In this document: positions 9,217 to 17,038 of the stretch, piece after piece
Position numbering within the stretch: the first letter of the stretch is position 1
Layout: each line of letters opens with the position of its first letter
From: Curtobacterium sp. ZW137
GTDB lineage: Bacteria > Actinomycetota > Actinomycetes > Actinomycetales > Microbacteriaceae
Direction: 5' to 3'
DNA length: 64,000 nt
Assembly (NCBI RefSeq): GCF_003762905.1
Contig: NZ_RJKS01000003.1
Location: 558,001 to 622,000 of the forward strand
Notes under the pieces: model-generated
Databases searched by the model: none
What the model saw: only the letters and a program-made list of their open reading frames with translations
What the model was told of the DNA's origin: nothing
Made by a program: the position numbers and the translations under genes

Positions 9217-10082
9217 CCGTCCAGATCCCCGTCGTCCGCCGAGGCCGCGCGCGTCGCCCAGGCGACTCGACTCCGCTCAGTGCGTTGCTGACCACGGTCA
9301 TCGCCCTCGGCGCGGTCGTGATGCTCGCGCCGTTCGCGTGGCTCATCGTCGCCGCGACCCACAACACCAGTGAGATCTTCTCCACACCGCCGGCGCTGCT
9401 GCCCGGGTCACGGTTCTGGACGAACCTCACCGGCCTGTTCACGAACCTCGAGCTCGGCGCGGCGTTCAAGAACTCGATGATCGTCTCGCTCGTCTACACG
9501 GTGTTCGGCATCGTGGTCTGCAGCACTGCCGGGTACGCCTTCGCGAAGTTCCGCTTCCGCGGCCGCGACGCCATGTTCACCGTGATCGTCGCGTCGCTGG
9601 CGCTGCCGGGGCAGGTCACGCTGGTCCCGTTGTTCCAGATCATGGTGCAGCTCGGCTGGCTCAACTCGTACCAGGCGCTCATCCTGCCGAACCTCGCGCT
9701 GCCGTTCGGCATCTTCCTGATGCGCCAGACGATGCAGTCCGTGCCCGACGAACTCATCCAGGCAGCGCGGGTCGACGGCGCCGGTGAGTTCCGCACCTTC
9801 TTCCAGATCGTGCTCCCCACGATGCGCCCAGCGCTCGCCGCGTTGGCGATCTTCCTGTTCCTCGGGCAGTGGAACGACTTCGTCTACCCACTCATCGTGC
9901 AGCGGACCCCCGATGCCTACACGCTGCCGGTGGCCCTCGCGACCCTCCACGGCGTGCAGGCGACGGACTACGGTCAACTCCTGACGGGAACCCTCGTCTC
10001 CGCCCTGCCCGTCCTGGTCCTGTTCCTGTTCCTGCAGCGGTACTTCGTCGCCGGACTGCTCGCCGGGTCGGTCAAGCAGTGA
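9213..10082 (+). CDS. CUT1 ABC sugar permease, MalG/UgpE type
   Basis: 289 residues with six membrane segments and the second EAA loop, QAARVDGAGEFRTFFQIVLP, near residue 190, followed by the usual WNDFVYPL segment. It pairs with the preceding permease to form the membrane channel. Translationally coupled to it by a four-base overlap, and followed 41 bases later by the LacI gene, which is probably co-transcribed. Confidence 0.92.
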   Translation: MTVQIPVVRRGRARRPGDSTPLSALLTTVIALGAVVMLAPFAWLIVAATHNTSEIFSTPPALLPGSRFWTNLTGLFTNLELGAAFKNSMIVSLVYTVFGIVVCSTAGYAFAKFRFRGRDAMFTVIVASLALPGQVTLVPLFQIMVQLGWLNSYQALILPNLALPFGIFLMRQTMQSVPDELIQAARVDGAGEFRTFFQIVLPTMRPALAALAIFLFLGQWNDFVYPLIVQRTPDAYTLPVALATLHGVQATDYGQLLTGTLVSALPVLVLFLFLQRYFVAGLLAGSVKQ

Positions 10083-10123
10083 CCGGTGGTCGCCGTGCAC
10101 TAGTTTCGACGGAGAGGTGAGAG

Positions 10124-11188
10124 ATGGAGCCCGCGAACGACTTCGAAGCGCCGAAGCGCCGACGTGGTGGAGCGCGCACCCCGGCTGGCTCGACCAGCCT
10201 CGCCCAGGTCGCCCAGGTGGCTTCGGTCAGTGAGGCGACCGTCAGCCGGGTCCTGAACCGGAAGTACGGCGTCTCGGCTTCCACCAGGCAGGCTGTCGAA
10301 GACGCACTCAAGCAGGTCGGCTACGAGCGTCCGCTCGACGACCGGCTCGTGCTGATGCTCACGCCGAACCTCAAGAACCCGATCTTCGCCCAGCAGGCCG
10401 AGCGAGTCGAGAACGAACTCAGCCCGTACGGCCTGAAGTCGATCATCTGCCCCGTCTACCCGGGCACCCCGCAGGAGCGTGACTACGTCGAGTCCCTGGT
10501 GGACGCCGGCGTCGCGGCGATCGTCTTCCTCTCCTCGAGCAACACCCTCCGGGACGCCGACCACCGCGTCCTGCAGCTCATCGAGTCCCGGGGCATCCCG
10601 TACGTCAGCATCAACGGCGGCTTCCCCGACGTCGACTCGCCCGTGGTGTCGACCGACGACTGGCGGGCGGCCGAGCTCGCCGTCGGTCACCTGCACGACC
10701 TCGGCCACCGTCGGGTCGGTCTCGCGGCCGGACCCGTCGGCAACGTCCCCGCCGACCGTCGTGTCGAAGGGTTCCTGCAGGCGCTCGGCCGTCGCGGTGT
10801 CGCGGAACCCGAGGCCTTCGTCGTCCGGCAGCACTTCAACATCGAAGGCGGGCAACAGGCGGCGTCGGCGCTGCTCGCCCACGGCGTGACCGGGATCGTC
10901 GCGTCGAGCGACGAGATGGCGCTCGGCGCGTACCGCGCGGTCGACCGGGCCGGGCTCCGCGTGCCGCACGACGTCTCGGTGGTCGGCTACGACGACTCAC
11001 CGATGCTCGACTTCACCGCCCCGCCGCTGACGACTGTGCGGCAACCGGTCGAGCGGATCGCCGAGAACGTCGGCCGACTGGTCACCTCGCTCATCGGGCA
11101 CCGGGAAGTCAGCAGCGACGAGATCCTGGTCGAGCCGGAGCTCCGGCTCCGCGGGTCGACCGGGCCGGTCCGTCCAGCCGACGTCTGA
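10124..11188 (+). CDS. LacI-family transcriptional repressor
   Basis: 354 residues. A 25-residue basic tail precedes the helix-turn-helix (LAQVAQVASVSEATVSRVLNRKYGVSASTRQAVEDAL, here written only as a location: about residues 26-62). The periplasmic-binding-protein-like sensor domain follows, with DLGHRRVGLAAGP and the VVGYDDSPMLDFTAPPLTTVRQP C-terminal signature. Ribosome site GGAGAGG lies before the ATG. As the last gene of the ABC operon it most likely represses that operon and the divergent glycosidases until sugar is present. Confidence 0.92.
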   Translation: MEPANDFEAPKRRRGGARTPAGSTSLAQVAQVASVSEATVSRVLNRKYGVSASTRQAVEDALKQVGYERPLDDRLVLMLTPNLKNPIFAQQAERVENELSPYGLKSIICPVYPGTPQERDYVESLVDAGVAAIVFLSSSNTLRDADHRVLQLIESRGIPYVSINGGFPDVDSPVVSTDDWRAAELAVGHLHDLGHRRVGLAAGPVGNVPADRRVEGFLQALGRRGVAEPEAFVVRQHFNIEGGQQAASALLAHGVTGIVASSDEMALGAYRAVDRAGLRVPHDVSVVGYDDSPMLDFTAPPLTTVRQPVERIAENVGRLVTSLIGHREVSSDEILVEPELRLRGSTGPVRPADV

Positions 11189-11278
11189 GACCCGCCGCCG
11201 CGGACGGCGCGAACCGACGTCGGCTTTTCCCCTCGTCTCGACGACCCGTCCGGCGCATGGGAAACCTGAGGGTCTGGT

Positions 11279-11302
11279 AACGATCGTTGCGAACGCATGC
11301 GT
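11279..11302. promoter_or_regulatory. Paired palindromes upstream of the first sugar porter
   Basis: Two exact 10-bp palindromes lie four bases apart: AACGATCGTT at 11279-11288 and ACGCATGCGT at 11293-11302. They sit 70-93 bases before the porter start at 11372, where an operator or activator site would be expected. The bound protein is unknown. Confidence 0.4.
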
Positions 11303-11371
11303 ACGCTCGTGACGGATCAGACCCGAGGGCATCACCGTCGATGTGCCACCACCGCACATCGAAGGACGACA

Positions 11372-12823
11372 ATGCCCCTGCCAGCCCGCACCCCGCGGAC
11401 CCGCACCCCCGAGGACCGCAGCGCCTACGAGCCCGGCATCGAGACGACGCACATCCCGGTGCTGCCGCCGGACGCCCGCGCCCGGAAGCGCTTCGTCCGC
11501 GTCGTCGCCGCCGTCGCGGCCGTCGGCGGTGCGCTCTTCGGCTACGACACCGGCGTGATCTCCGGCGCGTTGCTCTACGTGTCCTCGGACTTCGACCTCG
11601 GCGTCTTCGAGGAGGGCATGGTCACGAGCGTGCTGCTCATCGGCGCCGCGGTGGGCGCACTGGCGGGCGGACGGGTCGCGGACCGCGTCGGCCGCCGGCT
11701 CGCCCTGGTGCTCGCCGGCGTGGTCTTCATCGTCGCGACGATCGGGTGCGCCTTCGCCCCGGACTACGCCGTCCTGCTGGTCAGTCGCGTGGTGCTGGGC
11801 CTGGCGGTCGGGGTGTCCTCGATCATCGTCCCGCTCTACATCGCCGAGATGGCGCCGTCGGACATCCGCGGACGCCTGGTCTCGCTCAACTCGCTGATGA
11901 TCGTCACCGGGCAGCTGCTGGCGTACCTGGTGAACGCGTGGCTCGCGCAGTACGGCGCGTGGCGCTGGATGCTCGGGCTCGCGGCGGTCCCGGCCGTGGT
12001 CCTCGTCGTCGGCATGGTCCTGCTGCCCGACACCCCGACGTGGTACCGGATGCGGGACCGTGCGGGTGACGCACTGCAGGTCCTCCGCCGCACCTACCCC
12101 GAGCGTGAGGCGCACCGGGAACTCCGCACCATCCGCCAGGCGCAGGAGTCGCAGTCGTCCGAGAGCCAGGGGTGGAGCGGGTTCCGGCAGCCGTGGATCC
12201 GGCGCTCCGTGCTCATCGCCGTCGGGGTCGCGATCCTGCAGCAGGCGACGGGCGTCAACACCGTGATCTACTTCGCACCGACCCTGCTGGTGGACACCGG
12301 GCTGCCGTCGTCGACCGCCGTGGTCGCGACGATCGCGATCGGTGTCATCAGCGTCGTCGCGACGCTCGTCGGGTTGCGCCTGGTCGACCGGGTGCCGCGC
12401 AAGAAGCTGCTCATCGGCGGCTCCCTGGGTGGGGTCGTGTCCCTCGTCGCGCTCGGTGCCACCTTCCCGCTCACGGAGCGCGGTCCCGGCTTCAGCTACC
12501 TGACGCTCGGCGTGATGGTGCTGTTCCTGGCGTTCCAGCAGTCCGCGGTCGCGACGACGACGTGGCTGATCATCTCCGAGCTGGTGCCGTCAGCGGTGCG
12601 CGGCATCGGCATGGGCGTCGCCGGGGTGTTCCTGTGGCTCGCGAACTGGGCGGTGTCGCTGGCGTTCCTGCCGGTGGTCCACGCGATCGGCGGGTCCTGG
12701 ACGTTCATCGCCTTCGCGGTCATCGGAGTGGCCGGCGTCGTGTTCGTGTGGCGCGCGGTCCCGGAGACCGGCGGCAAGTCGTTGACGGACATCGAGCACG
12801 AGATGCAGGACGCGACGGCCTAG
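11372..12823 (+). CDS. MFS sugar porter (IolT/XylE-like)
   Basis: 483 residues, twelve membrane segments. Sugar-porter family marks are all present: FGYDTGVISGAL in helix 1, GGRVADRVGRR between helices 2 and 3, PSDIRGRLVSLNSLMIVTG, the QQATGVNTVIYFAPTLL stretch in helix 7, and the PETGGKSL motif at the C-terminus. Imports a sugar or polyol by proton symport. The ATG at 11372 follows GAAGGA; earlier in-frame starts lack family sequence. Transcribed alone and ended by the strong hairpin at 12860. The ligand cannot be read from sequence; inositol is possible given the iol operon nearby. Confidence 0.9.
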   Translation: MPLPARTPRTRTPEDRSAYEPGIETTHIPVLPPDARARKRFVRVVAAVAAVGGALFGYDTGVISGALLYVSSDFDLGVFEEGMVTSVLLIGAAVGALAGGRVADRVGRRLALVLAGVVFIVATIGCAFAPDYAVLLVSRVVLGLAVGVSSIIVPLYIAEMAPSDIRGRLVSLNSLMIVTGQLLAYLVNAWLAQYGAWRWMLGLAAVPAVVLVVGMVLLPDTPTWYRMRDRAGDALQVLRRTYPEREAHRELRTIRQAQESQSSESQGWSGFRQPWIRRSVLIAVGVAILQQATGVNTVIYFAPTLLVDTGLPSSTAVVATIAIGVISVVATLVGLRLVDRVPRKKLLIGGSLGGVVSLVALGATFPLTERGPGFSYLTLGVMVLFLAFQQSAVATTTWLIISELVPSAVRGIGMGVAGVFLWLANWAVSLAFLPVVHAIGGSWTFIAFAVIGVAGVVFVWRAVPETGGKSLTDIEHEMQDATA

Positions 12824-12859
12824 GACGTCGGCCGGCGGCTCGCGACGTCACCAGCAGAC

Positions 12860-12903
12860 CGGCCGGGAGGCTCGTGGCGGGGCCGCCACGAGCCTCCCGG
12901 CCG
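12860..12903. terminator. Bidirectional intrinsic terminator
   Basis: A perfect 21-bp stem: 12860-12880 pairs with 12883-12903 with only two bases between the arms. It sits between the convergent sugar porter and acetyltransferase genes and has no T-tract, which is common in high-GC actinobacteria. Confidence 0.85.
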
Positions 12904-12911
12904 TCATCCGG

Positions 12912-13463
12912 TCACCGCCCACCCGTGGAGACCCACGCGCCGAGCGGTGCGTCCGGAACGTCCTCGTCGCTGTGTGCGGTGTCGCAGAGGACGAGGCCGC
13001 GGGCCTCGTAGTTCGGGCGGGCCGCCGGTCCGTCGAGGTCGCACGTGTGCACCCAGACGCGCACCGCGTCGGGGAGCGACCAGGCGGTCGCGATCGCGTG
13101 TTCGAGGAGCGGGCCGCCGAGCCCGCGTCCGAGGCCGGGCGCGGCCAGGCCGAAGTAGCGGATCTCGACGTGGACGCCGTCGTCGTGCGGGACGGGCTGG
13201 AGCTGGACGTAGCCGAGGGGGACGCCGTCGGCGCTCGGGAGCAGGAACACCGTGCCGGGGACCGCGAGTTCCTCCGCCCACTGCTCCCGGGTCCAGTCGA
13301 GCCGATCGGTCCAGCGCCAGGCGCCGCCGACGTACCCGTAGAGGAACCGGGCGTACTCGGGGTCGACCGCACTCGTCCGGTCGAGCCGCACCGGAGCCGG
13401 GACGGGCCGGGGCGGAGCGGTCGGAGGTGTGTGCGACTCGAGGGTCCAGGTGACGACGTCCAT
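12912..13463 (-). CDS. GNAT-family N-acetyltransferase
   Basis: 183 residues. The central acetyl-CoA-binding motif A is visible as YFGLAAPGLGRGLGGPLLEHAI (about residues 104-125, GLGRGLG core), preceded by VPLGYVQLQP on strand 4. It transfers an acetyl group from acetyl-CoA to an unknown amine acceptor. The EYARFLYGYVGGAWRWTDRL stretch near residue 37 also occurs in other actinobacterial GNAT proteins of unknown function. It stands between two terminators, so it is a single-gene unit. Confidence 0.85.
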   Translation of the reverse strand: MDVVTWTLESHTPPTAPPRPVPAPVRLDRTSAVDPEYARFLYGYVGGAWRWTDRLDWTREQWAEELAVPGTVFLLPSADGVPLGYVQLQPVPHDDGVHVEIRYFGLAAPGLGRGLGGPLLEHAIATAWSLPDAVRVWVHTCDLDGPAARPNYEARGLVLCDTAHSDEDVPDAPLGAWVSTGGR

Positions 13464-13490
13464 GCGTCCGATCCTGCCGCACCGAACGGG

Positions 13491-13522
13491 ACGGGCCCCT
13501 CGGCTGCTGCCGAGGGGCCCGT
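13491..13522 (-). terminator. Terminator of the XylFGH-type operon
   Basis: Perfect 13-bp stem: ACGGGCCCCTCGG at 13491-13503 pairs with 13510-13522 around a 6-nt loop. It lies 18 bases beyond the stop of the minus-strand permease gene and upstream of the acetyltransferase. Confidence 0.8.
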
Positions 13523-13540
13523 TCCGTGTCGTGCTTCGGG

Positions 13541-14848
13541 TCAGGCGGCACCGTGACTCGCCCGGGAGCGACGCGAGAGCGAGTCGATGATGACCGCGAG
13601 GAGCAGGACGGCTCCGGTGACGATGTACCGGGTGTAGTCCTCGAAGTTCAGCAGGTTCAGGCCGTTCGCGATGGACTGGATGACGATCACGCCGAGCAGT
13701 GCCGACCAGATGTTGCCGCGGCCGCCGAAGAGGCTGGTGCCGCCGATCACAGCCGCAGCGATCGCGTTGAGGTTGACGTCACCGCCGCCCGAGCTGAGGG
13801 TCGCGGCGGACAGGTGGGCGGACGCGAGGAGCCCACCGATGACGGCGAACACCGAGCAGAGCATGAACACCGAGATGTACACGAGCCGCACCTTGATGCC
13901 GGACCGGCGAGCGGCCTCGACGTTGCCACCCACGGCGTAGATCGACCGGCCCCACTTCGTGCGCTTCACGAGGTAGTTCATGATGACCACGAGCAGGACG
14001 AAGAACACGAAGGACGTCCCGGTGCCGCGGTCGGTCGAGAGGTACCAGCCGATCGCGGAGAGCCCGACGAGGAGCAGCACCGCCTTGGTGATCACGAGCG
14101 ACTTGGCGCCCGTCGACAGGCCGGCACGGCTCCGCCGGGCATCGCGACGGAGGTCGGCGAACAACGTGCCGCCCGCGGCGAGCACCGCGAGTGTGTAGAC
14201 GAGCCACGGCGGCAGGTAGGAGAAGAGCGCGAACTGCACGATGAACGACTCGGTCGGCAGGTTGATCGAGCCGTTCTGGCCGAGGACCAGCAGCTGCACG
14301 CCGAGGAACGCGAGCAGCCCCGCGAGCGTGATGACGAAGCTCGGGACGCCGAACCGCGTGTACAGCAGGCCGTACAGCAGGCCGATGAGTGCACCGACGC
14401 CGAGCGCGACGGCGATCACCGCGATCAGCGGCCAGTGCAGCTGCGTGAGTCCGACTCCGAGGATCGCCGCGGCGAGGCCGCTGACGGAACCGACGGAGAG
14501 GTCGATCTCGCCGAGGAGCAGGACGAGGACGATGCCGATCGAGATGGTGCCGGCCGCCGCACACTGCACGGCGAGGTCGACGAGGTTCGTCGCGTAGAGG
14601 AAGCTCCCCCCGGGTGTCAGGATCCCGAACGCCACCCAGATGACGACGAGTCCGACGACGACGGGTAGACTGCCGAGGTCGCCTGCGCGGACCCGACGGG
14701 TGAAGCTGGTGACGGCACCGCGGATGCCTTCTTCGCGGAGGAGCCGCTCGTCCTGGAGGTCCGCTGCAGCGCGGGAGGTCGGCGTGCTCATGGTGACGGG
14801 GTCAGGAGAGGTGCCTCGTGGCCGCTTGCTCTGGCGGGTGCTGCTCAT
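13541..14848 (-). CDS. xylH: Sugar ABC permease, XylH type
   Basis: 435 residues, longer than simple RbsC permeases and typical of XylH, with 10 or more membrane segments. Branched-chain/CUT2 permease marks include GEIDLSVGSVSGLAAAI near residue 110 and the late GGTSLFGGRGNIWSALLG loop. Together with the ATPase and binding protein it would import D-xylose or a similar pentose or polyol. The ATG at 14848 overlaps the ATPase stop as ATGA; a second ATG lies 19 codons later. Confidence 0.85.
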   Translation of the reverse strand: MSSTRQSKRPRGTSPDPVTMSTPTSRAAADLQDERLLREEGIRGAVTSFTRRVRAGDLGSLPVVVGLVVIWVAFGILTPGGSFLYATNLVDLAVQCAAAGTISIGIVLVLLLGEIDLSVGSVSGLAAAILGVGLTQLHWPLIAVIAVALGVGALIGLLYGLLYTRFGVPSFVITLAGLLAFLGVQLLVLGQNGSINLPTESFIVQFALFSYLPPWLVYTLAVLAAGGTLFADLRRDARRSRAGLSTGAKSLVITKAVLLLVGLSAIGWYLSTDRGTGTSFVFFVLLVVIMNYLVKRTKWGRSIYAVGGNVEAARRSGIKVRLVYISVFMLCSVFAVIGGLLASAHLSAATLSSGGGDVNLNAIAAAVIGGTSLFGGRGNIWSALLGVIVIQSIANGLNLLNFEDYTRYIVTGAVLLLAVIIDSLSRRSRASHGAA

Positions 14849-15672
14849 TGGTCGGTCTCTCGTTCGGATTGCGCGGCGGCGCGACGGGTGACTGCGTTGT
14901 CTGTGGCACCGGTGATCGCGGCGATGATGTCCTCGTAGCTCACGTCGGCGACGGCGAAGTCGCCGTTGTTGCGGCCGAGGCGGAGCACGACGACGCGATC
15001 CGCGACTGCGCGGACGTCGGCGAGGTTGTGGCTGATGAGCACCACACCGTGCCCTCGGTCACGGAGACGTTCGACGAGGTTCAGGACCTCGGCGGTCTGC
15101 GCGACGCCGAGGGCGGCGGTCGGTTCGTCGAGGATGACGACCTTCGGGTCCCCGATGAGTGATCGGGCGATCGCGACGGTCTGTCGCTGCCCTCCCGAGA
15201 GCGATGCGATCGGGATGCGCACCGACGGGATCCGCGCCGACAGCTGTCGGAGCAGCTCCCACGACTTCGCCTCCATCGCCTCCTCGTCGAGGACGAAGGT
15301 CGAGATCTCGCGCCCCAGGAAGAGGTTGGAGACGACGTCGAGGTTGTCGGCGAGTGCGAGGTCCTGGAAGACCGTCGCGATGCCGAGCGACTGCGCAGCG
15401 GCCGGGGAGCCGATCTGCACGTGTTCGCCTTCGAACGTGATCGTGCCTTCGTCCGGGGTGTAAACGCCGGCGAGGATCTTGACGAAGGTGCTCTTGCCGG
15501 CGCCGTTGTCCCCGACGATGGCGACGACCTCACCGGCGTGCACGTTGAAGTCGATGCCCGAGAGGGCCTGGACGGCGCCGAAGCGCTTGCTGATGCCCTG
15601 GAGGGACATCACCAGGTCCTTCTGGACGGTGACGGGGGTGGGTTCCGCGATGGTCACGAGGACTCCTTGCAT
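14845..15672 (-). CDS. xylG: Sugar ABC ATPase, single-domain XylG type
   Basis: 275 residues with one nucleotide-binding domain: Walker A GDNGAGKS at residues 54-61, LSGGQ near 160, Walker B VVILDEP and the ISHN switch histidine. Classical XylG and RbsA carry two fused domains of about 500 residues. The single-domain form works as a homodimer and is usual in actinobacteria. It energises the permease encoded next to it. Confidence 0.88.
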   Translation of the reverse strand: MQGVLVTIAEPTPVTVQKDLVMSLQGISKRFGAVQALSGIDFNVHAGEVVAIVGDNGAGKSTFVKILAGVYTPDEGTITFEGEHVQIGSPAAAQSLGIATVFQDLALADNLDVVSNLFLGREISTFVLDEEAMEAKSWELLRQLSARIPSVRIPIASLSGGQRQTVAIARSLIGDPKVVILDEPTAALGVAQTAEVLNLVERLRDRGHGVVLISHNLADVRAVADRVVVLRLGRNNGDFAVADVSYEDIIAAITGATDNAVTRRAAAQSERETDQ

Positions 15673-15676
15673 TCAG

Positions 15677-15700
15677 GGGAGGGGGAGTGACCCCCCTCCC
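15677..15700 (-). other. Intercistronic GC hairpin between xylF and xylG
   Basis: A 9-bp all-G:C-rich stem (15677-15685 with 15692-15700) with a 6-nt loop falls in the 34-base gap after the binding-protein stop. As in the CUT1 operon at 8208, it probably favours binding-protein expression over the downstream genes. Confidence 0.5.
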
Positions 15701-15706
15701 GGCGGA

Positions 15707-16816
15707 TCACTTGATGCCGTACTTCGTGCAAGCGGCGGCCAGCTGCGCGGTGCAGATGTCCTTCGCGGTGAAGAGTCCGTCCTTCACGACGGTGTCCTTG
15801 ATGTTGTCGGCGGTGACGGCCACCGGTGTGAGGATCACCGACGGGACGCTCTTGCCGCTGGCGGTCTTCACGGTGCTCGTCGTCGAGGCCTTCTTGCCGG
15901 CGGCCAGTTCGAGGGCGAGGTCCGCCGCTCCCTGCGCTTCGGGCTTGAACGCCTTGTACACGGTCATGTACTGCTTGCCGGCGAGGATCCGCTGGAGCCC
16001 GGCGAGCGTCGCGTCCTGGCCGGTGATCGGCGGCAGGTCAGTGGCGCCGGCCGCCTGCATCGCCGAGATGACGCCGCCAGCGGTGTCGTCGTTCGCGGCG
16101 TAGATGCCCTTGATGTTCGTGACGCCGACCTTCGAGATCTGACCAGCGGCCCAGGCCTGTGCCTTCGCCGGGTCCCATCCGGGGGTGTCGTACTCGCCGA
16201 GCACGTCGAAGCTCGTCTTCGACAGCACGGACTGCGCGCCCGCCTTGAACTGCGACGCGTTGTTGTCCGTCGGTGAGCCGTTGACCTCGAGGACGCCGGC
16301 GTCGTCGGCGATGCCGAGGTCCTTCATGCGGTCGACGAGGGCCGTGGCCTGCAGCTCGCCCACCTTGTTGTTGTCGAAGGAGATGTAGGCGCTGAGGTCA
16401 CCCGAGTTGATGAGCCGGTCGTAGGACACGACCGGGACGTTCTTCGACTTCGCGAGGCTGACGATCGAGGCGGCCGCTTCGCCGTCGAAGGCGTCGAGGA
16501 CCAGCACCTTCACGCCCTGCGTGAGCATCGCCTGCGCCTGCTGCTGCTGCTTCGACGCGTCGCCCCCGGCGTTCTGGTAGAGGACCGAGCAGTCCGGGCA
16601 CTTCTTCTTGATGCGCGCAGTGAAGAGCGGGCGGTCGGCACTCGCGAAGCGCGCGGTGACCGAGTCCGGCAGCAAGAGGCCGATCTTGGCGTTCGAGGCG
16701 GATCCACCACCGCCGGACGACGCTGCCTGGGAACCGTTCGAGCACGCGGAGAGCGATCCCGCGAGGAGCGCGATCGACGCAACCGCGATCGCTGCTCGAG
16801 TGACGACTTTCTTCAT
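15707..16816 (-). CDS. xylF: D-xylose-type sugar-binding lipoprotein
   Basis: 369 residues. Signal peptide with lipobox LSAC, Cys25. The mature protein is a periplasmic-binding-protein type I fold very like XylF: IGLLLPDSVTARFASADRPLF, KKKCPDCSVLYQNAGGDASKQQQQ and KVLVLDAFDG. It binds D-xylose or a related sugar outside the membrane and docks on the permease. It is the first gene of a three-gene operon, with ribosome site GGAGG before the ATG and a dyad operator 38-63 bases upstream. The ligand is by family resemblance only; inositol cannot be excluded. Confidence 0.88.
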   Translation of the reverse strand: MKKVVTRAAIAVASIALLAGSLSACSNGSQAASSGGGGSASNAKIGLLLPDSVTARFASADRPLFTARIKKKCPDCSVLYQNAGGDASKQQQQAQAMLTQGVKVLVLDAFDGEAAASIVSLAKSKNVPVVSYDRLINSGDLSAYISFDNNKVGELQATALVDRMKDLGIADDAGVLEVNGSPTDNNASQFKAGAQSVLSKTSFDVLGEYDTPGWDPAKAQAWAAGQISKVGVTNIKGIYAANDDTAGGVISAMQAAGATDLPPITGQDATLAGLQRILAGKQYMTVYKAFKPEAQGAADLALELAAGKKASTTSTVKTASGKSVPSVILTPVAVTADNIKDTVVKDGLFTAKDICTAQLAAACTKYGIK

Positions 16817-16853
16817 TGAAGGCCTCCATCTGCCACCTCCGTTGGTGGCGATA

Positions 16854-16879
16854 GTTCGTCGAGTTACTACTCAACGAAC
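16854..16879. promoter_or_regulatory. Near-perfect dyad operator for xylFGH
   Basis: GTTCGTCGAGT at 16854-16864 and ACTCAACGAAC at 16869-16879 are inverted repeats with one mismatch in 11 and a 4-nt spacer. It lies upstream of the binding-protein gene and about 160 bases from the divergent porter. The size and spacing suit a ROK or LacI dimer; no gene next to it is an obvious partner. Confidence 0.6.
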
Positions 16880-17038
16880 AAGTTGTCCGGCAAACGATAC
16901 GATACGGGTGACCCTGCCGCAAGGTCTTCTTTCATGGAGTACGCACCTTCCGTTTTGTGGACACTTAGTCCGGTGTGTGAGAACCTGGGAGGAAGGCATG
17001 CCCGGGGACACTGGGCTCGACACGACGAAGGAGTCTTG

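Noticed and set aside
11214..11228. CCGACGTCGG followed by CTTTT as a terminator of the LacI gene
   Set aside because: The 10-bp palindrome has no loop, so a hairpin would be very weak; the T-run is short.
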